From: Chara braunii
Lineage: Eukaryota; Streptophyta; Charophyceae; Charales; Characeae
DNA length: 52,164 nt
Assembly: GCA_003427395.1 (NCBI GenBank)
Contig: BFEA01001203.1
Location: forward strand, 6,759 to 58,922
Direction: 5' to 3'
This document shows positions 1-10,799 of the stretch, piece by piece. The notes below the pieces were generated by a model. The model worked only from the letters and a program-made list of their open reading frames with translations, did no database searches and was not told the DNA's origin. Position numbers and translations under genes: made by a program. Numbering within the stretch: the first letter of the stretch is position 1; every line of letters begins with the position of its first letter.

Positions 1-305
1 GGCGAAAAACCCGTGAACGGCCGTTCACGTATTTTTTTTTTTTTTTTTTTTATGATTTGAAGGTACGGGGATGTAAAAGGGCCCCGCAACACCCCTTCCC
101 GCTCCCATCCCGACCGTACCGCCGTCCCCGTGGGCGGAAAACCCGTGAACGGCCGTTCACGGATTTTAGGTACGTTGCGCCCGTTGACCGGCCGGTCACG
201 ATTAGGTGACCGGCCGGTCACGATTAGGTGACCGGCCGGTCACGGACAGGTGACCGGTGCCGATTACCTTCACGGGGCCGGCACTGGTGGGAGGTGATGA
301 AGAAC
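1..305. repeat. GC-rich palindromic repeat cluster truncating a retroelement
   Basis: Perfect palindromes built on GTGAACGGCCGTTCAC occur at 12-29 (18 bp) and 143-162 (20 bp). A related palindrome, GTGACCGGCCGGTCAC, is tandemly repeated with a 22-bp period at about 184-249; full 16-bp copies lie at 206-221 and 228-243. A T-tract sits at about 36-51. The cluster abuts, and apparently interrupts, the reverse transcriptase frame of the minus-strand retroelement near 305. No coding content is credible here. Confidence 0.75.
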
Positions 306-2032
306 TAGCGCATCCAATCGCATCCAGCAAATCATCGATCCGGGGGAGGGGATACACATCTTTAATCGTGATTTCATTCAGCTTGCGATAGTCGATGCAT
401 ATGCGAATTGATCCGTTTTTCTTCGGTACTAACACTACGGGAAATGACCATAGTCCAGTGGCGGGTTCAATCCACCTGCTGACTTCGAATTCCCGAATTC
501 GTTCGAGAGCCTTTTTTCGTTCTATTAGGGAGTATCGGTAGGGCTTGCAGTGGATGGGGGAATGATTTCCCGTCTGAATTTCATGTTGAATAATCGTTTG
601 GTGTATCTCATCAGGTACGTATTACGGAACGTGTAACTCAAAAGGCAGGTCCCCGATCCGTACGTCGATCTGTTTCGTGCGGGCTTGCTTCGCTACATCA
701 GGCGGTGGCGCAAAGATGAACGAATGATCCGATCGCCAGGAGAACACCGTGACCATCATCTGAACGTCTTCCTCCCGGATGGCCACGTGTCCTTTCGGCC
801 CTTCCGGGGTAATCCCATCGCAGATATCTTGCCATAGCACCGTTCTGGTTGCGATTTTGTTTCCGAGTTCGTCTGATTCGGCCCCGAGACGCCCAGGGGG
901 TTCCAACGAATTTGCTTCCTCCCCCAAGCGTAGAAGTCGTACCTCTTTTGCAGATGTCAATAAAGACTTAGGTAGATCTGTTATATCGCAATAGTGCTTC
1001 TTGTCGTTATACCGGGCGAGGAGAGGGGAGATTCCTTCGTACAGGGTTTGAGGGGGTTCCAAAGAATCGACCATCCTCGAAATATATACGAGGGGTTCTC
1101 CCAAAATCATCGCTTTGGTCCTTTGGATGTTCGGACTGGTTAGTTGCATTGTTCTTGCGATCGCTCTGGGCGACTGGTAATGAATGCGCTATCGTGCTAA
1201 CTTAAGGATTTCTGGATCATTTCCGTCACTACTATCCGCATCCTTCGATGATGGCACATCGTCTGCGGAGTCTTCCGAGGCGATCATACGGAGAGTCTCC
1301 GCTAATATCGACGAAACTCGCGGAACTGTGTTGATGGTAGTACGAAGGGTAAGTCTCATTGGTACAGCATAGGGCTTTCCTCCTGTATTTCGGAGGATGA
1401 TTGACCTTCGTTCGAAGTCCAGGTTCGCTCGTAATGCCACAAGAGCGGGAAGTCCAAAAAGAACGTCGTAGGTATTTACATCTAACACCACGACAATCTC
1501 CCAGTGCGTGCACTTTTCCAAATCGGAAAGCGACATTGGTCATTCGTCCCACTGTTTTAATTTTTTTGTCGTCTGCCGAAACGAGCTGATCCTTTTCGGT
1601 AAGCATGATCAGGTCGTTTTTCCTTTCTGCCCTCTCCACTACCCTCAATGAGATAGCCAAAACACCAGCTCCCGAATCAATGATTGCGTTGTAAGGAATC
1701 CCCCATATTTCAATATCGCATTCTGCGGATTTCCACGGGATGGGTTTAATTCGCAAGAAATGGTCAGCCTTCTGTATTAGTCCTACCCGTACAGGGTCCG
1801 TCGTGCCCACAGTGTTTTCCTCGGGCGCGGGGCTTTTAACCTTTACGTTTGTGGTTCGAGCGAGGGCGAATCGTTTTCGGTTCGCCTTGCAGTGCTGTAG
1901 CATCCACTCATTAGCCTGTTCGAAGATTGAGAGCAGATGACCGATCGGAAGTGGAATCCGATGATCCAAGGCTCTGATGATGTTCAGTACGTCAATTTCT
2001 CCTGTGACGAAGATGGGTCCTCCCGACTCCAT
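305..2032 (-). pseudogene. pol fragment: aspartic protease to truncated reverse transcriptase
   Basis: Read from 2032 downward. The first part holds a retropepsin-like domain with I-I-D-S-G-A near the active site (the usual D-S/T-G), followed after a frame change near 1500-1530 by the flap/C-terminal part with V-L-F-G-L-P. A linker frame (1149-622) matches the linker of the intact-order element at 30808-30996. The RT start is visible at about 540-305: a P-Y-R-Y-S substrate-binding region and I-C-I-D-Y-R-K-L-N, a hallmark Ty3 RT motif. The frame then runs into GTGACCGGCCGGTCAC repeats, so the YMDD box is lost. The protease would cut Gag-Pol and the RT would copy element RNA, but neither can work from this copy. 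Confidence 0.8.
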
Positions 2033-2050
2033 TTCTCCGGGAGAAGGTCG

Positions 2051-3341
2051 TCACTCCGCCACTTTCTTTGGTTCCGGTGCCGGTCTGATCATTCCAATCA
2101 TTCCAAGCCCAGGGTATTCAAGCGATACATACTGATATAAAGGGATGAGCTCGGCGGCTTCTTCCGTGGTTGCCAAGGCACTTCCCCCTTCTTCTATTTC
2201 TTCCATCAGGGCTCCCACTCGTCCTGGTCCGTTGGCGATAGGAGTTGCGACCATCGGTGCAACTCCGACCCGTTGTTGCGGGGGTCGGTGGGGGCAATCA
2301 CGGGCTAGATGCCCTGGCTGGTAACATGCGTAACAGAAATTCAGATTGCTTGCGGCTCCTCCAAGAACAGGCGCCGGGGCCGGTCCTGGTTGGATCGGAG
2401 GGGCACGTACCGCGATGGGCCGCACGTTTCTCATCATGGCTTCTAACCGAGTATTGTGCTCTCGCTGTTCCTTTTTGCTCTCCTAGATAAAAACAAATTA
2501 ACATCTTGGTTAGTTCAAAGATGGCGGTGGATTCATTTGTTCTTGCGGGATTCTCAATTGGTGGCGGGGGGATCGTTCTTACAGGTGTCAAGATCACAGG
2601 AACCGGGACACTGGGGATCTCACTCAGGGTTGGTCGTTTAGGGCCTACCTGTTCTATATAGGTAACTGGGCCAGACACAAATCCCATATTCTCAAACTTG
2701 TTCTGTAATGCGGCCAGCTCAGCTTTCGCCCTTGCTAGTTCGGACGAATCTCCTTCCCTAGAATAGTCTTCTCCTTCCAGGAAGTTCGCCGCAAATTTCC
2801 GTTCTATTTCTTCTGCGGCGGCCATAATTTGTTGCAACGTATGGGTGATGGGGGAAAATTGCTTTCGCAACTTCGCCCTTATCGTTCGGCTTCGAAGCCC
2901 ATCAATAAACAAATCTCTCCCGACTTGCTCGCCTCGCCCAGTCTTCACAAACATTCGATAGAACCGGTTTCGGTATTCAGTGATAGACTCGAGAGGTTTT
3001 TGCACTCGATCCTTGATCATGTAGAGTGCTTGCTCAGGATGGACATAATCGAATCGATTGAGAAAGTCTCGTTCGAAGGTAAAAAGATCACTTTATACAT
3101 AGGTACTAAACCAATGATGAGCATCTCCTCCTCATCGAGCAGGAATATTTACCTGCGCTTCGTTATCATCATACTGCTGGGCTCGGAGCGTGGCCAACCA
3201 TGCTCCTGCGAGATGATGTGCTGGGTCGAATAGATAAAGATCAGGTGGCGTCATGGGAGCCCGTGCTCGTGGGGCAGGTGGATTAGGATTTGGTTGATTA
3301 GTATTCTGTTGCGGATTCGGGTTTTGTACATTAGCGGCCAT
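2051..3341 (-). pseudogene. gag: capsid and CCHC zinc-knuckle nucleocapsid
   Basis: The frame starts at an ATG at 3341 (M-A-A-N-V-Q), with a Pro/Asn-rich N-terminus. It continues after an in-frame stop (near 3132) through a capsid-like region at 3020-2437 containing I-T-E-Y-R-N-R-F-Y and D-L-F-I-D-G-L. After a frame change it ends in a single zinc knuckle, C-x2-C-x4-H-x4-C (C-Y-A-C...H-L-A-R-D-C), around 2330-2290. Gag packages element RNA into virus-like particles in the cytoplasm. The layout and several peptides match gag of the element at 28499-29840. At least one stop and one frameshift make it non-functional. Confidence 0.82.
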
Positions 3342-3482
3342 GTGGGCTGCCCATCGATTAGTTGATCTACTTCAAGTGATGATGGGATCGCGTCTATGCG
3401 CGTTTCGGGGTCGAGGTCGCCCCCGGTTAGCCAGATCGCCCAATTAACGTACTATTAATCCTAAGCCCCGGCGACGTGTCGG

Positions 3483-3494
3483 GCTCCGATACCA
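3483..3494 (-). other. Primer-binding site, initiator tRNA-Met type
   Basis: The minus strand reads TGGTATCGGAGC directly after the LTR end. The usual plant initiator-tRNA-Met PBS is TGGTATCAGAGC, so one base differs. The same variant is found in the second element (28363-28374). Confidence 0.8.
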
Positions 3495-5949
3495 ACCTCA
3501 CGCCCAGCGTGACTTCCTGATCGGAGTAGGATGTGGGCCTGGAAGTGCGAAAAGGGGTGTGCCAAGGAGTTTTCGGAAAGTGGAGTCCCATGTCAGAACT
3601 GAGATCTCATGTGGCAGGGTCTTTCGGGGCCACGGGTGCAATTGGCGAAGAGGGCGGGTCGCCTCCGGTCCCAGCCTGGATCGTTTCCTAAGGTCGGGGG
3701 AGCCACTGGTTTCGAGAACGGCGGTTTACGGGCGGGTCCCTCCGGGACAGGTGGGTTGTCGATGAGTCAGGCCGTCAAGAGTTGCCGCGTGGCGTCGGTA
3801 GTTGCGCTTTCGGGTTGGGCCTTCGGGATTCCGGGGTTCTCCGCTCGCCTCGTCGCCGGCAGTTTTCGCAGGGCGTACTAGGCTAGTATGGGGCTATGGC
3901 CGACCACGGGATGACGCTGAGTTGATGATATGGAAGAAGAAGGCGAAGGGAGGAAAGCTGGTGGAGACAACGACAAATCCGGGGTGGGTGAAGTAGTAGG
4001 TGTGGTCCGGAGAGGGGAAATCAAAGCACCGGGGGTCGAAGTGGTGGCGCAGTGAAACTTCCGGGGACACAGTCGGTTCCCCGCTAGGCAAGGTTATCTC
4101 TGTCTCAGAAGTTCGTTTATCCAAGGGGTGAAGTAATCCGGGTCGTAGGATGCGTCGAAATTGCAGGATCGCGTCATTGTGTCATTGTGGAGTTATGGGT
4201 CGCCTAAGGGTGGGGTTGCGGCGATCTCGATTGCCACGTACGAGCACGTGCAGGCCGCGCGGATTACGTCGGGCCTACGTGTGTTCGTGCGGGACGACTG
4301 CGCGATCGTGGACCCCGCGATTGCCACGTCCAATCGGACAGTGCGTGTGTGAAGACTGTGATCGATGGTCCTTTTGGGATTTGACGAGCCGACGCCCGGG
4401 GATACGTGTAAGCGCGCAACTCAGATCGCGTGTTACACGTGTCCTGGCGGGACGTTCGTCAATTCCGACATCGGGTCGTCTAATCACTCTGTGCTGTTCT
4501 GAATAGGCAAGATGCAATGATTACAATCAGCCCGATCAAAAGACACGCGCAGACAAGGACAGGATTATCAATTGCGCAAAATTCCTCCTCTACACACGAG
4601 TGCATCAAATGCGACAAATAAAAGCAAAGACAAGGATTCCAGCAAAAAGATAAGCAATCAAACATGGCATCCCTACATCCATTCATTCAGTAATCATACA
4701 CATAGCACATCAGAGGTGGAAAAATCGCGGGGGCAAATGTGAGCAAAAACCGAAGTCCAAATTCCGATAAACAGAAATCGGGCAGATCGCCAAGAGCCGA
4801 AATCAAAATTTATATACACGAGACAGGAGGGAGAAAAGATAAAAGAAACAGCAACTCCACGTCCATTGACCTCAACTCTCCCTTCCTCTCTCTTCTTCTC
4901 CGATGCGGACAGTCCGTCGTCACGCACCAACCCACGAAGCCGTCACCCCGCTTAGTCCTCCCGCACCTGTCAGGTTCGCCCGCGCCCACAGTCCGTCGTG
5001 GCCCGCGTCAACCCCGCGCGTTTGGCACCAGCTCGTCGGGTCGCCCGACTACTGCTCTACTCACCTCTTACTTCGCTCGTGTGCCGACCCTCGCTGATCG
5101 CGCAACCCTGAGCTTCCAGCAGCTGATTAAGAGAGCTAACTAATCGCGCAGCTGAAATTTATAGTGTGTATGCATGCGCGAAGAACACGGAATTACCAGG
5201 ACTTAGAGGGAGATCAGAGAGGGAGTGCCTACGTTCTGCATGACCAGGCCGCGGCGTGGGGGACGTAGCTTCTCTCCATGCATCGATCCGAGCATGCTGA
5301 CCGTGGCTACCAAAACGCAGCAAAAGAAAGAGAAGGAGGGCGAGAAGGACGAAGCGCAAGAAGAGAGATACAGTTACAATGGCGCCAGCCCAAAATTATA
5401 GTTACACATCCGATTAAAGGTGCCGACTAATCATAATTTTGTTGCAGCCGCATAAAGGAGCGTGTAAACAAAAAGCGTCGCGCGGCAAAAGAAAATCCTA
5501 ATTACAAAATTCCTAAACCCCTACCTTATGCGAAAGAAACAAAAGAAGCACAGTTCCGGACGGAAAGCCCAAAATTCCGAGAGCCATCGGGGCTCGACAA
5601 AATTCGAAAAAGAATGCAAAAACAAAATTCAAAAAGAACAGAGCGAATTCCCGCGCGATGTCCACGCCCAAAAGTTCCGAAACCGAGTCAAAAGAGTTGT
5701 CGTCAACATTTATTAGTTGCGCGCTCGGCGGCGCGCCAGCCATCCGACCAATCAATCACCCGTTTCCGGACTCACCCAGCTCCGAACTCAGCCAACCGAA
5801 AAGAACCGACGTAAAAGGCAAAGAAACGAGGGCACCGATGCAATTTCCCATCCATCCAACTCTCCCGTAATTGGCGCAACCTTCCCAGCTTAGGAGCCCT
5901 CATCGTAGCTACGCAGAAAGTCGTGCGCTACAGAAAGTGGTTCGTTACA
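3495..5949 (-). repeat. 5' LTR of element 1 (about 2455 bp)
   Basis: Read on the minus strand, it begins TGTAACGAACCACTTTCTGT at 5949 and ends GGCGTGAGGT before the PBS. It aligns with the solo LTR at 47884-50272: shared start, shared TATA region about 0.78 kb in, shared 3' end with the TTGGCACACCCCTTTTCGCA block. Open frames within it are not supported. Confidence 0.8.
5157..5163 (-). promoter_or_regulatory. TATA box of LTR promoter
   Basis: TATAAAT on the minus strand, about 790 bp into the LTR. The position and context (GCATGCAT upstream; GATTAGTTAGCTCTC downstream) are conserved in the solo LTR at 48655. This is probably the U3/R promoter of the element. Confidence 0.55.
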
Positions 5950-6790
5950 ACGCACCCTGATAATAAATGTATACAACCTATTTGGGTACAACAAAAATGA
6001 CCGTGCATTGAATTCAGGAAAGACCGTAGGCCAGTTCGGTTGTTACACCCCCTAACTGTTGAAACACAGACCACAATTCAAACTTCAAAGTTACTCAACT
6101 GGAAGCAGATGAGACTCCTAACTGTTGAAACGCAGACCAAAGTTCAAAGTTACTCAACTGCAAGCAGATGAGAGAAATACTACGATTCTGAATAACCTAG
6201 GGCTGGTCTGTTGGATGACAATATCTAAAGGTTGTCGCCCTTTCTTTCTAGTTTCATTTTCAAAAAAGGAAAGAAGAGAAAAAGAAGATAGGAATATTTG
6301 CGTTAAGCCCCTCAAAGTTGAGATATATGCCAGAATGCCCCTAAAAGATGTGGTAGAGCAGAATACCCTTCCAATTATTAAAAGTCCTTCCCAAATACCC
6401 TTCGCATGGTTGAACCAACCGTCTTTGTGATATAACCCTATGTATCACCCACGGTGATGACCGCAGGGCATTTTACCGCATGCAGTCATGGTCATGCCCG
6501 AGCGGGGCAGCCGCGGGGTCTAACCACGGTCAAAACACCACGTGATTTTTCAAAAAGAGAATAATAGGCTAGGCTACCAGTCAGGCCACCTGGGTCACCC
6601 TATTTTCCCGGGCGGCCCGGCCGTGCAAGGACCAGGGAAGGTTCCAGCCAAAAAAAAAAATAAAAAAAAATCCAAGAAATCCGAAAAAAAACTATGTTAT
6701 GCAGAAAAATGAACTGAACAACTTTTGCCTCAGGGTCACATCGAAATTCTTTTCAAATTTATCATAAAATCTTTTTTCTTTTTTTTATGC
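5950..6790. repeat. Dispersed repeat R1, copy 1
   Basis: This aligns along its length with 50919-51660 in the same orientation. Shared blocks include ACGCACCCTGATAATAAATG at the left edge, a CCCCTAACTGTTGAAACACA block, GCGTTAAGCCCCTCAAAGTT and CTATGTATCACCCACGG. An internal ~55-bp stretch (CTAACTGTTGAAAC...GCAGATGAGA) is doubled in this copy (about 6052-6170). No coding potential or diagnostic termini are seen, so the class is unknown. Confidence 0.75.
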
Positions 6791-6966
6791 CCGACCGGGC
6801 AAGTGGACCCGGGCCACTCTGGTAGCCTAGATAATAGGCAAAAAAAGAAAAAAAAAAAGGGGTTGTATGGCTTGAAGTTCAAAAGAAAACAAAAAAAACA
6901 AGTATTTAAATCAAAAGAAACACAATAAAATAAGGGAACTTTTTTTTTTCCATTTTTTTTTATTGC

Positions 6967-6967
<1 letters not shown>

Positions 6968-7044
<77 letters not shown>

Positions 7045-7114
7045 GTGTATGTGTATGTGTGTGCGTGTGCGTGTGCGTGTGCGTGTGTGTGTGTGTGTCT
7101 GTGAGTGTGTGTGC
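6968..7114. repeat. (TG)n microsatellite
   Basis: Near-perfect GT dinucleotide run with a few GTGC and GTAT interruptions. It generates artefactual Cys-Val and His-Thr open frames on both strands. Confidence 0.95.
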
Positions 7115-7115
7115 A

Positions 7116-8350
7116 GAAGACGTAGTTCCCGGTAAAGAATGGCTTTGCCGCTCAGGAGCCGCAAGTTGTAGACGTTCATCTTCTTCCATGTGGTGCAGGA
7201 GCAAGTTGTTGTCCACAGGATACATTGTCTGCTTACGGTGGCACGAACTCTCCTCGACATCGCAAAACAAGGTTCTCGCACAGAACTGTAAATTTACTTG
7301 CACTTGATAGGACCTCAAGGCGGCCTCGTCTGCCATGTCAGAACCCCGACTCTCGTCGCACAGGCTTTCATATCCCCTCGACTCTACGCTTGACGCCCGA
7401 CCCTTTTCCGCCGGAGCCCTTTCCGCTCGACCCCTTTCCGCCCCACCCCTTTTCGTCCGACCCCCTACCGCCCGACACCTTTCAGCCCGTCCCCGTTTCA
7501 CCTGACCTTTTTCCGACAGATCGCTTTCCTCCAGAACCCTCTCCGCCCAAACCCTTCCCTCTGCTTTGTCAGCGCCAGATCCTAAGTCGTCCCCTTCGTC
7601 ACCTCCCCCATCACCTCCCGGATGCTAGCCAACTGTCGGAGGTTGTAGCATGCACCTATCGATGCCACAAACGGTGCCAAATCAAGTGTGAAGAAAGGCA
7701 CTCGGAACTCCAATATTTGTTGTCGTAGAGCTCGTTGAGCTTTTGGACTACATAGGCATCGACGTTCTGTGGGCGCCTTCCGGGGTTTACTACACTCAAA
7801 TGCTCCACTAGAGTTTTTTTGCTTTTTTTTTAAAATGGACCCGCTCCTTGTCTGTTAAGGGTACTTCACTTGCCGTCGGCTTCCTTTATTGCCATAACCC
7901 ACTTTTCGTTGTTTACAGCAGGTTGAAACTTTTTGAGGTGCCAAACGACGTTGTGGCCCCAGACATCCTATATTGTGAACCGGTGGTGCTTCCCGTAAAA
8001 GAAGAGCCTATCATTCTCTCAGGTATCATAGTCCTTAGGGAGTTTGTCAACAGTGCGTATTCGTAGTTTCTCTCTTCTTCCTCATCATCAGATGAATATT
8101 CCTCGATTGCATCTCGTTGAAATGCACGCTTCAAACCGATAAGGGACGTGCTATATCTCCGAGAACCACCTTCCCCTTTATCACCAACTTCTGTCACCAC
8201 CTCAGGAAGTGGCATGGACTCGAAATCGAAGGATTCGCACTCGCTCACCTCCTCTATGTCTTCAGCGTCGAAAGGGTTATCCTCGTCAAGTTTTGTCTTG
8301 TAGTTCTCGAAGGTTAGTGGTTCTGCCCTTAAAAAGAAAACATGCTCCAA
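7116..8350 (-). pseudogene. Decayed 3' part of an unrecognised minus-strand gene
   Basis: Read from 8350 downward. The segment 8350-7913 is open for about 145 codons, acidic and Ser-rich, with E-Y-S-S-D-D-E-E-E-E near its middle. The same frame continues past stops through G-R-R-P-Q-N-V-D-A-Y-V-V into a repeat-expanded R/E/A-rich stretch (the minisatellite at 7385-7565), then a short unique segment (M-A-D-E-A-A-L-R-S-Y) before running into the GT microsatellite. I do not recognise a family. It lies in line with the ParB-like and other minus-strand frames at 8787-11570 and may be the tail of the same gene. The stops make it a pseudogene, or exons whose splice sites I cannot place. Confidence 0.35.
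7385..7565. repeat. Pyrimidine-rich 15-bp minisatellite
   Basis: About twelve imperfect units of a 15-bp motif, roughly CCCTTTCCGCCCGAC on the plus strand. It gives Pro-Phe-Pro-Pro repeats on the plus strand and Arg/Ala/Glu repeats on the minus strand. Confidence 0.8.
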
Positions 8351-8786
8351 CCTTTTCAGCTAGGTAGTATGCCATGTCCAGCCGGATTAACTGTCGAGAC
8401 TATCTGGCCGGAACATCCAGGGCAAAAAGGTTTATCCGAAATTTCGGGATAAATTATGGGAAATAATTTTTTTATTCTTTTTTTATCTCCAGATCTAATG
8501 AGAATTTTGAAATCACCCCCAGCCAAAAGTTGTTGGTATTGTTATAATCTACAACATACTTTGTTTTTAGATGTTTTTTAGATGTTTTTTTTTTTTGGAA
8601 AAGTACCATACTTTTAACCCTCCGATATACTTAATTGGGTTTCATTCAACAATATTATCCGGTCTGCAAATCTGGATAAATCAAGGGTGTCCGGATATCC
8701 GGATTGGCTAATTAGCTTTTCACGAATTTTGAGACTCAATCCCACGGCGCACCGTGGTAACCGTTTAGCACACTGAACACAAGTTT

Positions 8787-9566
8787 TCATCGTCGATTAT
8801 ATTTCATGTTGGTCTGAGCAGCCGGTCCCGGTGGGAAAAGGAAGTCCCAAACCTCCCACTTTTTCTTCTCCGGCAGCTTGCAGTACATATGTTGTTTGGG
8901 ATCCGAGTTTCGTTCGTTGCTAGTCTCGACAAAAAAACGATGGTTACGATTGTCCCCCGTGTGTGTCTTCACAAACTCGTGAATGTAATCGATCATCTTC
9001 GTCTCGTCCTCTAACGCAACGACGTTACGGTCGCTACTGAGGAGCTCTCACACGACATATGCATGAGCCTTCCTTAAGAAAAAATCAGTTTGCTCAACTC
9101 TACAAAAGTTGTTGAGTAGACCAATTAGATGAGTCGGGTTTCGTTCCCTGTCCCCACAAGAAGCTCCTCGAACACTTGTCACACAACCCTCTTTCCACTG
9201 GCTGCGAGCGAACTTGTCCTCATCGGCCATGTCGAAACAGGCCACAACCTGTCCCGAAGGGTCGAAAGAACAGGCAGCTTTCGAGCGGGCCGCCACCACG
9301 GGATTGGCCGGACTTGGAGCCTTTGCATGGGGGGGTTTGGATAGACTACCGGTCGGGAAGACTGCAACTGTGTTGTCTGTCAAGTTCTCACCATTGAAAA
9401 CGGCGTACATGTGATCATATTCCTCGACCAGCATGATATTGCCTTCCCGGATTGTGACCTTGTTTTGTGCATTGCACACCCACTTCGATGTCCTCACGTG
9501 ATGAACGCTAAGCTTGGTCAAGCCTTTCAAGAAATCGAGCTCCCAACATGATGGGAAAAAGACCAC
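8787..9566 (-). pseudogene. Fragment of unrecognised minus-strand gene, downstream of MITE
   Basis: Two open stretches (9566-9048 and 8996-8787) share one frame and are separated by a TGA near 9045. The encoded segment has no ATG at its left end. It directly abuts the MITE at 9569-10071, so it probably continues the frame that stops on the other side of the insertion. Visible peptides include L-V-E-E-Y-D-H-M-Y-A-V-F and F-V-E-T-S-N-E-R. No family is recognised. The region 8380-8780 between this and the next fragment is AT-rich with no credible frame. Confidence 0.4.
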
Positions 9567-9568
9567 AA

Positions 9569-10071
9569 CAACAGAAAAATTCCCATGAGAAATGAAAGTT
9601 GAAAAAACATTCCATAAAAAAAAAAATCCTTCAATGTTTGTCCAATTCTAAAATTTTCAATTTAATTTGATAAGTTCCCGTCTAAATATGAGCTTTCCCT
9701 TCCAACTACATCCATTTGTTCAAAGATGGAATGAAAGTCTGGATGAGTTTATAAAATGTTTTAATTAGACTTTCATTCTACTACAACAAATATCGAATAA
9801 TTTAGACTGGATTAACCTATTTATGAATGGAAATTCTCACTTAGAATGGCAGTCCAATTAAAATATTTTATGAACTCATCCAGACTTTCATTCCATCTCT
9901 AGCATGCAGTTCAAATAAGAAGGGATACCCCATTCTTGGAAGGAAAGTTTTCAAGTAAGACGGAAAATTTTAAAATTGGAATGATATTTTTTAAGATGAA
10001 ATGAAAATTTAAAATTTAGAATGTAATTTTACTCTGGAATGATTATTTAATTCAGGGAATTTTTTCTGTTG
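9569..10071. mobile_element. MITE-like element with long inverted repeats
   Basis: An AT-rich, non-coding block of about 503 bp. Outer inverted termini are CAACAGAAAAATTCCC (9569-9584) and GGGAATTTTTTCTGTTG (10055-10071). An internal pair of 47-bp arms (9725-9771 and 9851-9897, around GGAATGAAAGTCTGGATGAG) is also inverted with only a few mismatches. Sequence between outer and inner arms is also partly complementary, so the whole block could fold as one long hairpin. It sits between two segments of the same decayed minus-strand gene. I could not define a target-site duplication, so the superfamily is open. Confidence 0.7.
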
Positions 10072-10799
10072 AAGTGCCCAGTGCCTTGGCGATAGCGTTC
10101 GGAGGACGCCTTGCAAGGAGGCGAAATTATCTTCTTGCCAATCTAAGAGGAGTGTGGGATTACACAAACCAAGGACGTACACGTTGCAAACGTAATGTCG
10201 CACAATATTACGGATTTCAGTGAGACAAATGAGAGTTTGGGAAGCAGGACAACCGAAAGGAATAAGGTTGGCCACGCGGATGAGCTTATGTTGTTTCATG
10301 CACCTCACATCCCCGCTGACCCTGATCGTGTCTTAAACTTTCTCCTCCGTTCGTCGGAGTTATTGTATCGGATGCTTTAGGGAACCTCTCGTCATTGTAC
10401 AATTTTTTTCGTATCGTCGAGAGACTCCTCGTACAGAAGATAACGCTTGCAAATGCCCACGTAGTCCATAGCGTTGTGGAAGTGTTTCCTTTATTCTACC
10501 CACACCCGCTTTGTGAGTCCCTTTGCCGTGAACATCGCTAGAAACTGCTTTTGGGTCCGGAAAAACGAGCTTTCATAGCGTCAAGCATTTGCTTCTACCT
10601 CTTGTTCAAGGAACAAGATGAAGTGGAACATGTGAAGCATCATTCGATCCACTTTCATCGTCACGACCATCTCTTTAATTCCCGGCTTGTGTTGGCGTCG
10701 AAGTGTCTCGCCCGCCGATTGTACGAACACACCCTTAAGTGCGAGAATGTCCTCGAGGATCGACAACTTTTCGTCATCAGTCATGTCAACGAAACTTAA
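10060..10799 (-). pseudogene. Degenerate middle part of the minus-strand gene
   Basis: Continues from the ParB-like segment in the same frame after a TAG at 10800: L-S-F-V-D-M-T-D-D-E-K, then stops at about 10580, 10490, 10400 and 10380. A frame change near 10310 follows, then about 80 open codons (C-M-K-Q-H-K-L-I-R-V-A ... W-A-L-Q-Q-K-K-F-P-E) ending at the MITE. Peptide composition looks protein-like (charged, amphipathic) throughout, which is why I treat these frames as one broken gene rather than noise. No family is recognised. Confidence 0.45.

Larger units (their letters stand above)
305..5949 (-). mobile_element. Truncated Ty3/gypsy retrotransposon (element 1)
   Basis: A minus-strand element reads LTR (3495-5949), primer-binding site, gag, protease, then the start of reverse transcriptase, which is cut at about 305 by unrelated palindromic repeats. 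The order gag-PR-RT, the CCHC knuckle and the D-S-G protease motif identify it as Ty3/gypsy. RNase H, integrase and the 3' LTR are missing. Multiple frameshifts and stops show a dead copy. It is related to, but clearly distinct from, the element at 25707-39358. Its LTR belongs to the same family as the solo LTR at 47884-50272. Confidence 0.85.

Noticed and set aside
184-249. CRISPR-like repeats
   Set aside because: Palindromic 22-bp units are directly adjacent with no variable spacers, and the genome is eukaryotic.
3559-5870. Numerous 60-135-codon frames
   Set aside because: All lie within the LTR of element 1 and are not conserved in the homologous solo LTR.
6736-7501. Long His-Thr and Cys-Val reading frames on both strands
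   Set aside because: They are translations of the GT microsatellite.
7225-7728. Plus-strand Pro-Phe-Pro-Pro protein
   Set aside because: Translation of a 15-bp minisatellite; flanks not protein-like.
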